Positions 44,291 to 56,512 of a stretch of 64,000 bases of DNA are shown piece after piece. Every line of letters begins with the position of its first letter. Position 1 is the stretch's first letter. This DNA comes from Rehmannia glutinosa. Lineage: Eukaryota; Streptophyta; Magnoliopsida; Lamiales; Orobanchaceae. Location: NCBI GenBank assembly GCA_016081115.2, contig JABTTQ020003411.1:248001-312000 (forward strand). Direction: 5' to 3'. The notes under the pieces are model-generated. The model had not been told where the DNA came from. It did not search any database and saw only the letters and a list, made by a program, of their open reading frames with translations. A program made the position numbers and the translations under genes.

Positions 44291-45110
44291 AACTATCAAT
44301 AGTGAAATCGAGTCCATTCTGCAAAACCATACGTAGGAGTTGGTTGATCTCCCTGTTGGTCATAAACCTTTAGGATGTAAGCGGATCCTAAAGAAGAAGT
44401 ATGAAACAGATGGAACTATTGATAAGTATAAAGTACAGCTTGTGGCCAAAGGCTTTAAACAAAAAGAAGGGTATGATTTCTTTGATACCAATTCTCCAGT
44501 AATGAGGATTGCATCTATTCGGGTGCTTCTCGCGATTCCTGTTTTGCACAATCTTGAGATTCATCAGATGGATGTCAAGACGGCGTTTATGAATAGATAA
44601 ATAGATGTGAAAATATACATGGAACAACCTGAAGGATTTGTTGCACCCGGTCAAGAAAAGAAGGTGTGAAAGTTAATAAGATCCTTGTACGGACTGAAAC
44701 AAGCTCCAAAATAATGGCATCTTAAATTCGACAATACGATGTTGTCAAATGGATTTAAAATCAACGAGTGTGATAAATGCGTGTATGTCAAACGAACATC
44801 AGAAGCATTCGTCATAGTTTGTCTATATATAGATGATTTGTAAATCGTGGGCAGTAGTCATGATACTATCATGGAGACTAAAAGAATACTAAAGAGGAAC
44901 GTTGACATGAAGGATATGGGGACTGTTAATATAATCCTATGAATAAAAATTAGATGGACTCCTGATGGAATTATCTTATCGCAATCCCACTATGTGGAGA
45001 AAGTGCTCAAGACATTCAATGTTTTTAACAGTTTACCGTCAAAGACGCCCATTGATTTAAGTGTAAATCTGGTTGCTAATAAAGCAGAACCAGTGGCTCA
45101 GATGGAATAC
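44291..45110 (+). pseudogene. Element 1 reverse transcriptase relic
   Basis: ELVDLPVGHKPLGCKRILKK, VQLVAKGFKQKEGYDFFDT and HQMDVKTAFMN are RT fingers/palm; LYIDDL at about 44826 replaces the YVDD box and is followed at once by a stop. Multiple stops (TAA at 44598, TGA at 44668) show it is dead. Confidence 0.85.
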
Positions 45111-45745
45111 TCACGCATAATAGGTAGTCTGATGTATATCACAAACTGTGCACGTCCAGATTTAGCTTATCCTGCAAATATGTTGAGTAGGGTCACGAGT
45201 AATCCAAGCCATGAACATTGAAAATCGTTAACCAAGGTGTTAAAATACTTGAAGTATACCCTGGATTATGGGCTATACTACTCGAAATATCCAACTGTAC
45301 TTGAAGGTTATAGTGATGCTAGTTGGATTTCAGACTCATATGATTCTTATTCAACTAGTGGATGCATATTCACCATTGGAGGTGGCGCGGTATTGTGGAA
45401 GTCCATGAAGCAAATGTGTATAACATGGTCCACCATGGAATCTGAGTTTATAGCTTTGGACAAAGCTGGTGTAGAAGCAGAGTGGCTTCGAAACTTTTTG
45501 GAAGATATTCCATGTTGGAGAAACCTTGTGCCTTCAGTGATGATTCATTGTGATAGTTAAGCGGCTATAGGACGATCACAGAGCAATATGTATAACGATA
45601 AGTTTCGACATATTCGTTGGAGACATAATACCATTAGACAGTTGATCTCAAATGATGTGATATCAATTGATTGTCAAGTCAAAAGACAATTTGACAGATC
45701 CTTTGGCGAAAGGGCTGAATCGAGATCAATTAAGTAAATTGTTAG
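45111..45745 (+). pseudogene. Element 1 RNase H relic
   Basis: [55 protein letters not shown], then [20 protein letters not shown] and MIHCDS with a stop before the last active-site segment; RHIRWRHNTIRQLI follows. Confidence 0.85.
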
Positions 45746-46205
45746 AGGGAATGGGCTTAAAGTCCATAAAGTAAAATAATCATCATAGTAGTAACCCAAC
45801 CATGATGACTAGAGATCCCAAGAACTTGGTTCAATGGGAAAACTAAGCTATAAAGGTTATGTTGTAACACTTGGAAACAATGTTTCAACCCATCCCTAGA
45901 GAGCAATACCAAGTGCTGAAGCACCTGCAAAGTTGTGATGAGACTAAGTTATTTGACTTTTAATGATTCCTACACATCGTTAAGGTTGAGTATGACAGGA
46001 TACTCGGATAGGAGTTCACATATGTAACTAAGAAGTGAGGGCCGCTACAAAGTAACACTTATGAATCTAAAGAGGTTTCCAAGAATACTTCATTCTCGCA
46101 TTCATATCCAACAACCGCCCGCTCTTTCAAGTTCGAAAGGTGCCAGGTGCGTGGTGCTTCTGCACGCACAAAAAGAGGTTAAGCCGTTTTATTTTTGGGG
46201 ACATT

Positions 46206-47058
46206 ACGTTGTACCATGAGTACTAGCTGGGACATATTTGTCTTGCGGAAAGAGTTCCATCTCGACTCGGCTTCTGTCGATTCAAGTTGTAATACTTAGA
46301 TTCTATTTTCTGTTCTTTTCTATTTTATTTGTAAAAGCTATTATTGAAGGCTTCCCGCTGAAACACCCTGTAATCAACAATATGTGTAACGTGGACAGTT
46401 TTTTCTCGTTATTTGAGTTGGCCTACTAAAAGATTTAGTTCTGTTTTCACATTTTATATTTTATTTTATAAATCAAATATATGTACAATTTACTTTCCAC
46501 ACTAGCTTGGCATTCAATTTAAGTGAAAGTTAATTTTAGAGAGAATTGTTTTGTTTTGGCATCCTGTATAGATGCTTGGAGGGAAAAGAACAAAAAAAAC
46601 GCCATTGAGGAAAACTATTTTAGTCTTCTTGCATTGGTAAATAATTTTTAAAAAATTAATATAATTAGAATGGATATATATTTGATAATTTTCATGGAAA
46701 TATAATTTAAAATTATGTTTAAACAATTATATTTAAAATGAATCAATATTTAAATGTTAATATATTAGATATTTCAAAATATATACTTAAAAGAATTACT
46801 TAAATTCAACCTTTGAATAAATTATGAAAAGTAATTATTGTTAATTGGCAACAAAACGCTAGTTTAGAGTTAATATTTTTAATTACGGTCATAAAATTAA
46901 ATAAATTTAATTGTCTATAATCTCATATTTAAGAATAAAAGACTACTTGTACTCAAAAAAAGAAGTGCAAAAGACAACTTAAGTTCAAATTTTAAATTAA
47001 TATAGAATATTACTTTCTATAGTAACACAATGTCTTAATTTAACTAATCTCTTATTAA
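46206..47058. other. AT-rich interval, possible remnant of element 1 LTR end
   Basis: 46250-46300 ('gttccatctcgactcggcttctg') faintly recalls LTR U5 of the family. The remainder is AT-rich with no gene. Confidence 0.35.
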
Positions 47059-47063
47059 AAATA
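47059..47063. repeat. Target-site duplication AAATA, left
   Basis: Identical to 53508-53512 flanking element 2. Confidence 0.8.
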
Positions 47064-48076
47064 TGTTGGAATTTTGGTTTGAAGAAATTGGGTGTTGAAC
47101 CGATTTTGACCAAATATTTAAGTGGCTTTTATTAGTGAAAAATGGAATTAAATTAAATGTTAAAATTCTACTAAGTGAATAAATGAGATTGACATTTTGA
47201 ATTTCTCAAAACCAATTAGGTGAATGAGAAATTAATGCTACAAGTTAGCCACTTAAAACTAGAAATTGATATGGAAATAGAAAAATGTGGAGGAAGAGAA
47301 AAGCTACATCCCACATAGGAGAAAAAGCCAAAGATTGTTCTATTTATAAATATCAAGTTGGACTAATGGGTTTGGGCCCTTGGGGCACCAAAGTTTTTAA
47401 AGGGGTGCGGACCTACATGTTTGTGGGTTTGGTTCAAAACACGCTACGCGCCGCTCCCTCCGGGTCCGTGCCTGGATTTGGCTTTTGGCATCATGCCCTT
47501 ATAATTTTGGACAAAATTTATTTGAAGCTTTTAAAGTTAATTAATTATTTTAATAATTAATTAAACATTTTTCCAACTAGGCAAGGTGGTGCACGCCGTG
47601 CAGCGGAGTGCGCAGACGCGTATCGGGATGGCCGCGCACGCTGGGCAGTGTGTGGTGCGCACTTGGGCGCGTGCATTTTCTTGGCGTAGACAAAAACTTT
47701 TAATTTCGCGCTTGCACAAGTGCGCGTGCATTTTTTGGCTGTAGACATGTCTTTTCGATCCAAAAGACATATCATTTCCATGAGACACCTTAAGGCCTAT
47801 AAATACAAAGCCCCTGCAGATGAAAATGGACACAAAAATTTCAGATAATAAATCGAGTCATTCTGCATAAAACTGTTGGTTCAACTTTTGTAACTACTGC
47901 TAAGTCGAGCCTGTTAAAAATGTTGTATCTTACGGACGATTGCCGGAACCGTAAGCAGTTTGTATATGGGGCATTTTCGTCTTACGGAGACAGTATCCAA
48001 TAATAGCCTCGACTTTGTCTTGTTTTCTGTCCAAACACTTAGCCGTTTTCTTGTAAACAGTACCACCCAAACAACA
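47064..48076 (+). repeat. Element 2 5' LTR
   Basis: TGTTGGAATTTTGG ... CCACCCAAACAACA, 1013 bp. TATA box CCTATAAATAC at 47792-47802. The GC-rich stretch 47580-47730 (repeated GTGCGC/GCGCAC) is in U3. About 60 bp present in the 3' LTR (53240-53305) are missing here. Confidence 0.85.
47793..47800 (+). promoter_or_regulatory. TATA box in element 2 5' LTR
   Basis: GGCCTATAAATACAAAGC; the same in the 3' LTR near 53171-53181. Confidence 0.65.
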
Positions 48077-48112
48077 ATCGCAAGATGAAATCTTACTGTT
48101 GTTTCTAGGACG

Positions 48113-48835
48113 ATGGCATCTGTTTCATTCACTCCGATAGTTGCTGATCCTACCATTGGCGAAGAAGAATCCGACAACCAAAAGATAATCACTGTGGATG
48201 CTTGGCATAACATCGATTTTCTTTGCCGAAACTACATTTTGAACGGGCTGGAAGATACCCTATATAACGTCTACAGTTCATTCAAAACATCCAAGGAGTT
48301 GTGGGACTCGTTGGAGAAGAAATATAAAACAGAAGATGTCGGCACAAAGAAATTTATTGTCGGCAAATTTCTGGATTATAAGATGGTTGATACCAAAACG
48401 GTGATCAACAAAGTGCAAGAAATTCAGATCATACTTCACAACTTAGTGTCTAAAAGGATGATTCTGAATGAGTCTTTCCAAGTGGCTGCAATAATCTAAA
48501 AGTTGCCACCATTGTGGAAGGATTTTAAGAACTAACTCAAGCACAAACGCAAAGAAATAGGACTTAAGGATTTGATACTTCAGCTTCGGATTGAGGAAGA
48601 CAACCAAAAATCCGAAGTAAAGTCCAGCAAATCTGGAATGGAGGCAAGGCCAATCTTGCTGAATCAAACACTAGCAAGAAACGGAAGCATTCCAAAAATA
48701 AGGGGAAGGCCAAGAAGTTCAAAGGGAATTGCTACAACTATAGCAAACCGAATCACATGGTCAAGGATTGCCGACACCCGTAAAAGGGCAATCAAAATGG
48801 CAACCAACAACAAGCCAATGTGACCGAGGACAAGT
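48113..48835 (+). pseudogene. Element 2 gag relic
   Basis: ATG at 48113. FLCRNYILNGLEDTLYNVYS, TSKELWDSLEKKYKTEDVGT and KMVDTKTVINKVQEIQIILH form the UBN2-type gag core, nearly intact for 128 codons. Stops at 48497 (before KLPPLWKDF) and 48533 follow, then the LRIEEDNQ segment and a basic tail. The knuckle [14 protein letters not shown] near 48730-48775 has its second Cys changed to Tyr. Gag packages element RNA. Confidence 0.88.
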
Positions 48836-48884
48836 CTGTTTCGATAGACATCTCAGAGTTCGATCTTACCGTATTGTGTTTGGA

Positions 48885-49270
48885 GCCAATATGGTGGATA
48901 ACCCAAGGGAGTGGTTGATAGATATCGGGGCTACTCCTCACATTTGTGCCGACAAGGAGATATTCTCCTCCTACACTCCGATAAATGGAAGGAAGTTATT
49001 CATGGGAAATTCTTGGACTTCCAACATCGTAGGGCCTAGAAAGGTTGTGCTTAATATGACTTCTGGAAATGAGCTTACGCTTGTGGATGTACTGCATGTC
49101 CCGAATATCTGCAAGAATTTAGTTTCTGATCCTTTGCTTAGTAAGGTTGGGTTTAGACTAGTGTTTGAGTCCGACAGGTTTGTAATGACCAAGAATGGTC
49201 AGTTTCTTTGTAAGGGGTACCTTGATAAAGGGTTGTTTAAGATGTCTGTAATGTCTGTTTTCCGCTAAGA
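48885..49270 (+). pseudogene. Element 2 protease and pre-integrase relic
   Basis: [20 protein letters not shown] has DIGA where DTGA is expected at the protease active site. [57 protein letters not shown] and [12 protein letters not shown] follow in frame to the stop at 49268. Confidence 0.88.
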
Positions 49271-49319
49271 GGTGAAGAATACAAATATTACTTCTGTTTA
49301 CTTGTCAGATTGTTCTAAT

Positions 49320-49940
49320 TTAGGGCATGATAGATTAGGACACGTAAACTTCAACACAATTAAAAGGTTGTGAATCTAGAATTAATACCTACATTTAAAA
49401 TCGATTCACAGGAGAAATGTGAAGTTTGTGTTGAAGTAAAATTGGCTAAAGCACTGTTTCATTTGGTAACAAGAAGTACCAAACCACTTGAGTTAATTCA
49501 TACAAATGTGTGTGATTTAAAACTTGTGCAAACTCGAGGTGGGAAAAAGTACTATAATGTTTATTGACGATTGCACAAGATATTGTTACGTATATCTTTC
49601 CAAAAGCAAAGATGAAGCTTTAGTAACTTTTAAAACTAATAAGAATGAAGTTGAAAATTAAGATGATTTGAAGTGATAGAGGCGGAGAGTATGTTGCTCC
49701 GTTTGAAGAATTTTGCTCGGAAGTGGGTATAATTCATGAATTGGCAGCTCCATACTCACCTCAATCAAATGGTGTTACAGAATGCAAAAATCGTACTCTT
49801 GAGGAGATGATGAATGCGATGTTGATAAGTTCTGACTTACCCCAAAACTTGTGGGGGGAAGCTATACTTTTTGCAAACTATGTTCTTAATAAGATCCCAC
49901 ACAAAGGTAAATATGAAACTCCATATGAGTTATGAAAGGA
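49320..49940 (+). pseudogene. Element 2 integrase relic
   Basis: [15 protein letters not shown] is the zinc-finger end. [18 protein letters not shown] has Asn in place of the first catalytic Asp. After frame breaks near 49565 and 49660, [14 protein letters not shown] (second Asp) and SPQSNGVTECKNRTLEEMM (Glu kept, Arg to Cys after it) follow, then LWGEAILFANYVLNKIPHKG. Inactive on several counts. Confidence 0.88.
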
Positions 49941-50380
49941 CGAAAACCATCATATACATTTAAAGTGTGGGGGTGTTTGCTAAAGTCGAAGTACCTAAGC
50001 CAAAATAAGTTAGAATCGGTCCGAAGACGATTGATTGCATTTTTATTGGATATGCAAATAATAGTAGTGCCTATCGCTTTTTAGTGCACAAGTCAGCTAT
50101 TCCTGATATAAATGATGGAATGATAATAGAATCAAGGAATAAAATATTATTCGAGGATATCTTTCTGAACAATGAAAGGAAAGAAGGAAGTTCTAATAAA
50201 CGAACTTTTGAAACTGCAAGGTCACCTCAAAGTGATGATGAAGAGGAACCAAGACGCAGTAAAAGGACAAACGTAGCTAAGTCTTTTGGTCCTGATTTTA
50301 TAACTTATATGTTAGAAACCAAACCTAGAACTATTCAAGAAGCTTTGTCTAGTCCAGAAGCTCCTCTCTAGAAAGAAGCT
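49941..50380 (+). pseudogene. Element 2 integrase C-terminal linker
   Basis: CIFIGYANNSSAYRFLVHKS-like codons (frame-broken near 50040), IIESRNKILFEDIF and EEEPRRSKRTNVAKSFGPDF lead into RT. This is the position where element 1 carries the DVITS repeat; here the usual acidic/basic linker is present. Confidence 0.75.
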
Positions 50381-51120
50381 ATCCATAATGAAATAGATTC
50401 CATCATGCAAAATAACACTTGGGAGTTGGTTGATCTCCCACGGGGTTGCAAATCTTTGGGATGCAAGTGGATCCTTAAAAGATAGTACAAAGTAGATGGA
50501 TCAATAGATAAGAACAAAACCCGTTTGGTAGCTAAAGGGTTTAAACAAAAAGAGAGAGATGACTTTTTTCATACATATTCTCCTGTTACAAGGATCACGT
50601 TCATTCATGTTCTCAATGCTATTGCAGCTTTTCATAACCTTGAGATACATCAAATAGATGTGAAGACTGCATTCTTGAATGGTGAGCTTGAAGAGGAGAT
50701 TTATATTGAACAACCCGAGGGGTTCGTTGCACCCGGTCAAGAGAGAAAGGTGTGTAAACTTGTTAAGTTACTTTATGGACTAAAATAAGCACCTAAGCAA
50801 TGGCATGAAATGTCTGACTCGACTATGAAGTCAAATGGTTTCAAAATCAATGAATGTGACAAGTCTGTCTACATTAAAGGTACTACAAATGTCTATGTCA
50901 TAGTATGCATTTATGTAGATGATAAGTTGATTATGGGTAGTAGTCATGATTTAATCATGAATGCTAAGAACATGTTAAAGAAGAACTTTGACATGAAATA
51001 TATGTGATTATCTGATGTTATATTAGAGATTAAAATATCTAGGACTTCAGATAGAATTGTCTTGTCATAATCCCATTATGTCGAAAGCATCTTAGAAAAT
51101 TTAATGCTTTTGATAGTCCT
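50381..51120 (+). pseudogene. Element 2 reverse transcriptase relic
   Basis: TWELVDLPRGCKSLGCKWIL, LVAKGFKQKERDDFFHTYSP, HQIDVKTAFLNGELEEEIYI, EQPEGFVAPGQERKVCKLVK and LLYGLK are followed by a stop at 50786-50788 (CAA to TAA). Then APKQWHEM, IVCIYVDDKLIMGSSHD with the YVDD box intact (about 50910-50921) and a further stop at 51005. Confidence 0.88.
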
Positions 51121-51149
51121 CCGGCTAAGACACATGTAGATCTAAGTCT

Positions 51150-51669
51150 ACACTTGGCCAAGAATAGAGGATAACCAGTTTCTCAGCTGGAATATGCAAG
51201 GATAATTGCCAGTCTGATGTACCTAGCGAATTGTACACGTCTAGACATTACATATTCAGTGAGTAAGCTAAGTAGGTTCACAAGTAACCTGAGTAAGGAT
51301 CACTGGAAAGCCTTGACAAGGGTACTTAGATATTTAAAGTATACCATGAATTATGGAATACTTTATGCGAGATATCCAGCAGTATTAGAAGGATACTGTG
51401 ATGCCAATTGGTTATTAGACACAAAAGACTCCAAGTCCAAAAGTGGATATATTTTCACAATAGGTAGAGGAGTGGTGTCGTGGAAGTCTTCTAAGTAAAG
51501 TGCATAGCTCGATCCACTATAGAATCTGAGTTCATTGCTTTAGATAAAGCTGGAGAAGAAGCAGAATGTATAGACACTTCTTAGAAGATATTCCTTGTTG
51601 GAGTAAGCCAGTGCCTGTTGTCTTGATATATTGTGATAGTCAATCAACTATTGGAATGACACAAAGTAG

Positions 51670-51701
<32 letters not shown>

Positions 51702-51800
51702 AAAGACATAATACTATTAGACAGTTGATTTGGAATGGGGTTATTTCGGTTGACTACATGAAGTCAAAGGAAACCTAGCGGATTCACTCACAAAATGAAT
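51150..51800 (+). pseudogene. Element 2 RNase H relic
   Basis: [76 protein letters not shown] then a stop at 51496-51498. IYCDSQSTIGMTQSSMYN and SRHIRQRHNTIRQLI close the domain. Confidence 0.88.
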
Positions 51801-52402
51801 AAATCGAGATCAATTGTATAAATTGTTAAGGGAAATGTGTTTAAAATCCACAAAATAAAGAATGTTCATAGTAGTAACCCAACTTTATGAATTGGAGATC
51901 CCAAGACCTTGGTTCAAAGGGACAACTAAGTTATGAATGTTCAGTTGTACACTTGAAAAATGTGTCAGCTTATTCCCAGAACTTCCAAGTGAAATAGAAA
52001 CCTGCTGAATGTGGTGAGGTTAAGTTTAAGACTTTGAATAATTCCAATACTGAAAGGTGGAGTATGGAAGGATACTCTTCAATAGGAGATCACCTATATA
52101 AGTGAGAAGTAATGGCTTCAAAGAAACACTTATGAATCTAAGATATCGTCCAGGGCCGAAATGGACACAACATGAGAACAACAAGTATTAGAATTGTTAT
52201 TGTGTAATTACTATTGTCTCCGTTTACATAAACGGCTGAGTAGTTTAAGACATCGCGTCACTAAGCAGCTAGTAAATCCGATAGTATTTTACTAAGGAAG
52301 GTACAAATCCACAAGCTACCTATCCAGATGCAATAACAATTCGCCGAGACTTTCAAGCGAATGTGTATACATGCATGCATTAATTTTATTCATGTGGGGG
52401 AT
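51801..52402 (+). other. Element 2 3' untranslated region and PPT
   Basis: Non-coding, matching 45775-46200 of element 1. It ends CATGTGGGGGAT just before the 3' LTR; the G-rich run is the polypurine tract. Confidence 0.7.
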
Positions 52403-53507
52403 TGCTGGAATTTTGGCTTGAAAAAATTGGGTGTTGACCCAATTTCGACCAAATATTTAAGTGGTTTTCGTTGGTGGAAAATGAGATTAAATTATATGTT
52501 AAAATTCTACTAAGTGAGTAGATGAAATTGACATTTTGAATTTCTCAAAACCAATTCCGGGTGAATAAGAAATTAATGCTATAAGTTAGCCACTTAAAAC
52601 TAGAAATCGATATGGAAATTGGAAAATGTGATGTAGGAGAAAAGCTCCATCCCACATAGGAGGAAGAACCAAAGGTTGCTCTATTTATAAATCCCAAGTT
52701 GGAGTAATGGATTTGGGCCCTTGGGGCACCAAAGTTTTTAAAGGGGTGGTGACCTACATGCTTGTGGGTTTGGTTCAAAATACACGTGCGCGCGTGTGTG
52801 CCGCCGCTGCCGCCCGCCGGCTCGGCTTAGCCCGGGTCGTGGGCCTGGACTTGGGCTTGGGCTTCAAGGCCCTTATAGTTTTGGACAAAATTTATTTGAA
52901 CCCTTTAAAATTAATTAATTATTTTAATAATTAATTAAATATTTTTCCAACTAGGCAAGGTGGTGCGCGGCGCGCAACGGAGTGCGTGGACGCGCACCAG
53001 GACGACCGCGCACGCACTACAGACAGAAACTTTTAATTTCACGCGCGCACAAGTGCGCGGACGCGCACGTTCGAACTGATGCACCTATTCAAACAACTAG
53101 GTGCATTTTTTTGCTGTAGACATGTTTTTTCGATCCAAAAGATATATCCTTTCCATGAGGCACCTTGAGGCCTATAAATACAAAGACCCTGTAGATGAAA
53201 AAGGACACGAAAGATTCAGATAATAAATCGAGTCATTCTGCATTAGAACATATCGTTAAATATCATTCCAAAAAGCTTGAAAGCCTTAAACACTTCGTGT
53301 TCGCTGTTGGTTCGACTTTTGTAAGTACTGCTAAGTCGAGCCTGTTAAAGTCGTTGTATCTTAGGGACGATTGCCAAAACCATAAGCACTTTGTATACGA
53401 GGCAATTTCGTTTTATAGAGACATTATCCAATACTGGCCTCGACTTTATTCTGTTTTCTATCCAAACACTTAGCCGTTTTTTTGTAAACAGTACCACCCA
53501 AGCAACT
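52403..53507 (+). repeat. Element 2 3' LTR
   Basis: TGCTGGAATTTTGG ... CCACCCAAGCAACT, 1105 bp; ends mutated (TG-TT to TG-CT; CA to CT). Followed by AAATA (53508-53512). The GC-rich stretch at 52790-52850 and 52960-53070 is longer than in the 5' LTR. Confidence 0.85.
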
Positions 53508-53512
53508 AAATA

Positions 53513-54003
53513 TTTAAGAAAAGTTGCCCACCTTTTTTTATTTTTTTTCCTCGATTTTTCAAGAAAAAGAAATTGATGCAGGCTCGGGAAGAGGTGGTGA
53601 AACCCTAAAGTGGAATGGCAGGCAACTGTAGGTAAGTAGGAGAAGGAGAGTTGTGGCCTGCGATGGCTGGAGGCGACAATGATGGTTGGAGGCAGCGGCG
53701 GCAAGCAGTTGGTGAAAATGGGAGAAGAAAGAAATAAGAAGAATATGGAAAAAAATATAAGAAAAAAGAAAATAAGTGCCATATGGTTGTCTTTTATAGG
53801 AAGAGCTTTCATCTAATAAAATGAAATAGCTAATGAGAGGAACATGGAACAAGAAATCGATATCCGTTTTTCCATCTCAACCTCCAACTAGGTCCTAGGT
53901 GGCTAACTTAACAAAAAAGTTTTTTTGTCAAATTTTATTAAATTTGTTTTTTCCAAATTGAGTCTAAAGTCAGCATAATAAGAGAATTTTACCAATCGTA
54001 GGT
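53513..54003. other. Spacer, no gene recognised
   Basis: Open frames on the - strand (to about 53850) overlap the LTR and are of biased composition (Ser/Leu/Phe-rich). Nothing supportable. Confidence 0.5.
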
Positions 54004-55005
54004 CGAGCTGGCAATGGGTCGGGTCGAGTTGGTCCTACCTGAGCCCATTGGCCTTTGGAAAAAATTAGAATGGGTCGAGTCGCCCCGATTTTGGTCAGGC
54101 CACATAAATAATTGGCCTAACCCAGCTAGGTTGGCCAAATGGAACCAAATCTGGATTCCAAACTAGAACCAAAACCATGGTCAATGGTTTTGGGAACCGT
54201 TGACCGAAACCAGGTTTCAAAATCAGAACCGTGTAGGTCGGTTCTGATTTCTTGGTCTAAAAAATCGTGGAACCGGCGGTTTTATCCGTGTTGGAACCGC
54301 CGTTTTTAAGGTTAAAATCAAAGATTTTTTTTTGGGTAAAAATATGATATAAGAAATGTTAAATATTTATTGTGATGTTTTATATTCGCAACCGCATGAG
54401 ACATATCTTAAACTAAATGTTGTAAGAGATCCACGTGAATTTTGATTCCTCTATATCTTAAGAGGATACATAAGCAACTTAATATTATTATTTATATTAA
54501 GTCTATAATTTAATATTATTATGAATATTAAGTTTAATTCCTCTTAAGATTATTATTTATATTAAGTCCAAAAATTTAAAATTATTATGAATATTATTTT
54601 TAATTCCTTTTTCTATTCTTCCTTTTTTTCTTTTATTTTATAACTAAATTTGATAAATTATTTTAAAAAATAAAAAAAAATAAATAATAAGAAACAGTTC
54701 CGGTTAAAATCGGAACCGAGTTTCGATTTGGAACCGAAATCGTCAGTTCCAGTTTTGGAACCGGAATCGTGAGCTTCCGGTTCCGATTTCGGTTCCTCAT
54801 TGTGGAGGAACTGGAACCGGTGGTTTTGGAACCATGACCACCCTTAAACCCAGCCCATTTATATACTTTGTGTGCAAAAATACCGGGTCGGGCCAACCCC
54901 GTTCTATCGGACCAGGCCAAATAGAACCGACTTTTCCAGCCTAAAAACATGGCTTGGTCCAAATGTTGGGATCCACTAGCCGGGCTTGATTGTGCCACCT
55001 CTAAC
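54004..55005. repeat. GGTCGGG-rich repeat hosting a hAT-like element
   Basis: Outer sequence (54004-54126 and 54847-55005) begins GAGCTGGCAATGGGTCGGGT and ends GATTGTGCCACCTC, near-inverted ends. The flanks AATCGTAG / AACTGTAG agree at 6 of 8 positions, suggesting an old 8-bp duplication. The inner 720 bp is a later insertion. Confidence 0.5.
54127..54846 (-). mobile_element. Non-autonomous hAT-like element, GGTTCC-rich, copy 1
   Basis: Ends TAGGTTGGCCA ... TGACCACCCTTA are imperfect inverted repeats, flanked by the perfect 8-bp duplication AACCCAGC (54119-54126 and 54847-54854). Subterminal regions are packed with GGTTCC/GGAACC motifs in both orientations; the centre is AT-rich. No transposase. 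Same family as 62765-63413, opposite orientation. Confidence 0.85.
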
Positions 55006-56512
55006 TGTAGGGAATCATAAGATTAAACTTATAATTTTTTTGAATTTAAAAACAAATTTCAAAGTTCCAAAAAATAATTAAAAAATATATATAGACAAAA
55101 AAAAAAGAAAAACTAAATTTCTAAATAGGTAGGAGCTATAAGTGTTTGCGTGTTTGTTGCGTGTATTGGGCGTGTGCGTCAAAATATACTTCTTAATAAT
55201 AGTCTTTATAAGTAGGACGTGAATATGTGATGGCAACGTCAAAATTACATGGCCTTCTAGCCTTCTACATTAGCGTCAACTACAAACAGTTTTAAATGTC
55301 AAGTAAATAGAAAACAGAATATACAAAATTAATAATAAAATTATATGATCCATCACCATCATTTTACAAAAATAAATAATAAATAATCCACGACCTAGGC
55401 TTACAACTATGGAATAGCTTAATTTAAACGTCATACTTAAAGTACAATTAGTACAATGAGATTTGATTTTACTTCGTAATTTGAACGATAAATATTGTAC
55501 GGCATAGCGCAATAAAAATTTATTTTCTTAATTCTATCGAAAATTTATGCTAAGGATATGTGAATTTGAACTGTTATGAACTCGGCTTGATAAATGATAC
55601 GCCTAGTTATTTTACATAGACGCGAATTTGGAGGGAGAAAAAGCTCGTGAATCTCATGATTTTAATAAATAAAAGAAATAGATAAAACCCATACAAGTTT
55701 GAGACATATGTTACCCCAAGCAAGCTTAGTTTAATCTACTTAATTAAGTATTATTATTATTAGGTATTTAATTTATGGAGTATTTCAAAATTCATTCCAT
55801 AATTATTTTATGAAAACCGAAGTCTCCAATCCAAACGTAATAAAACATAGGGTAAATTACAAAAATATTCACAAATTTTAGCCAATTTACAAAAACAAAA
55901 AAATCAACAATCCTTCAATAATGTCATACCCCTCCTATGAGGAAGGTGTTTGTTTTATAAATCAAGTAGTCAATCTTCAATCAAATTGAATCATCGCAGA
56001 AAAAAATGCAGTTGTATATATAAAATCATGCGTTAGAATTTAGAAGTAATTTATTAATGTTTATTATTAATAATACAGGAAAAATAAATTTATTAAAAAA
56101 ATGTTGCCAGTTTGAAAGACACTTGCAAGAAGTCATGGGGTATGCGGCTGAACTGGTGGTGGAGTTTGCCGTCCCAGATAACAATTTTGGACAGCTGAAA
56201 GTCAATCCATCTATTTAATAAAAAAAAAAAAAAGGAATTTTACTATGTAAATTATTTGTATTATTATGTGGTTTAGATGGTTCCAGATATTATTGTGAAA
56301 AAACCTTTAATTTAACTATCACAATATGCATCCATTATACAATAATTGTGGATTCCTTCGATTGATTTTATTTATATGTTTGATTGACTAATATAATTTG
56401 GTGGTCAGTGTAATGTAACTCAAGAAAACAAAATGATATTTGAGCACAATGAGCATTTTCGATGTGGTCAATCAATGGCTTTTGCGTATGCGCTTCTATT
56501 TTGTGTATCATA
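55006..56512. other. AT-rich interval, nothing recognised
   Basis: No gene, repeat border or RNA gene seen. Confidence 0.5.

Larger units (their letters stand above)
41697..46205 (+). mobile_element. Tork-type Copia element 1, heavily mutated
   Basis: An LTR-like start (TGTTGGAAATTCG) resembles 47064 and 56513, but only about 200 bp of it remains before gag. Gag, protease, integrase, RT and RNase H follow in Copia order with many stops. The 3'UTR (45775-46150) matches that of element 2 ('catagtagtaacccaac', 'gagatcccaaga'). A full 3' LTR is not seen; the end is approximate. Confidence 0.75.
47064..53507 (+). mobile_element. Tork-type Copia element 2, full length, inactive
   Basis: Two LTRs (47064-48076 and 52403-53507), 5-bp duplication AAATA on both sides, and gag, protease, integrase, RT and RNase H in order. 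Length 6444 bp. In-frame stops in gag, integrase, RT and RNase H and replaced catalytic residues show it cannot transpose by itself. Confidence 0.9.

Noticed and set aside
44360..44654. Open frames antisense to Tork RT
   Set aside because: Mirror frames of the RT coding sequence, also seen at 50501-50740 for element 2.
47557..47833. Cys/Arg/Ala-rich open frames on the - strand
   Set aside because: Antisense reading of the GC-rich U3 part of the Tork LTR; the same region in the 3' LTR does not keep the frame.
48077..48112. Primer-binding site of Tork element 2
   Set aside because: Sequence after the 5' LTR (ATCGCAAGATGAAATC) does not match the usual TGGTATCAGAGC site and I could not assign a tRNA.
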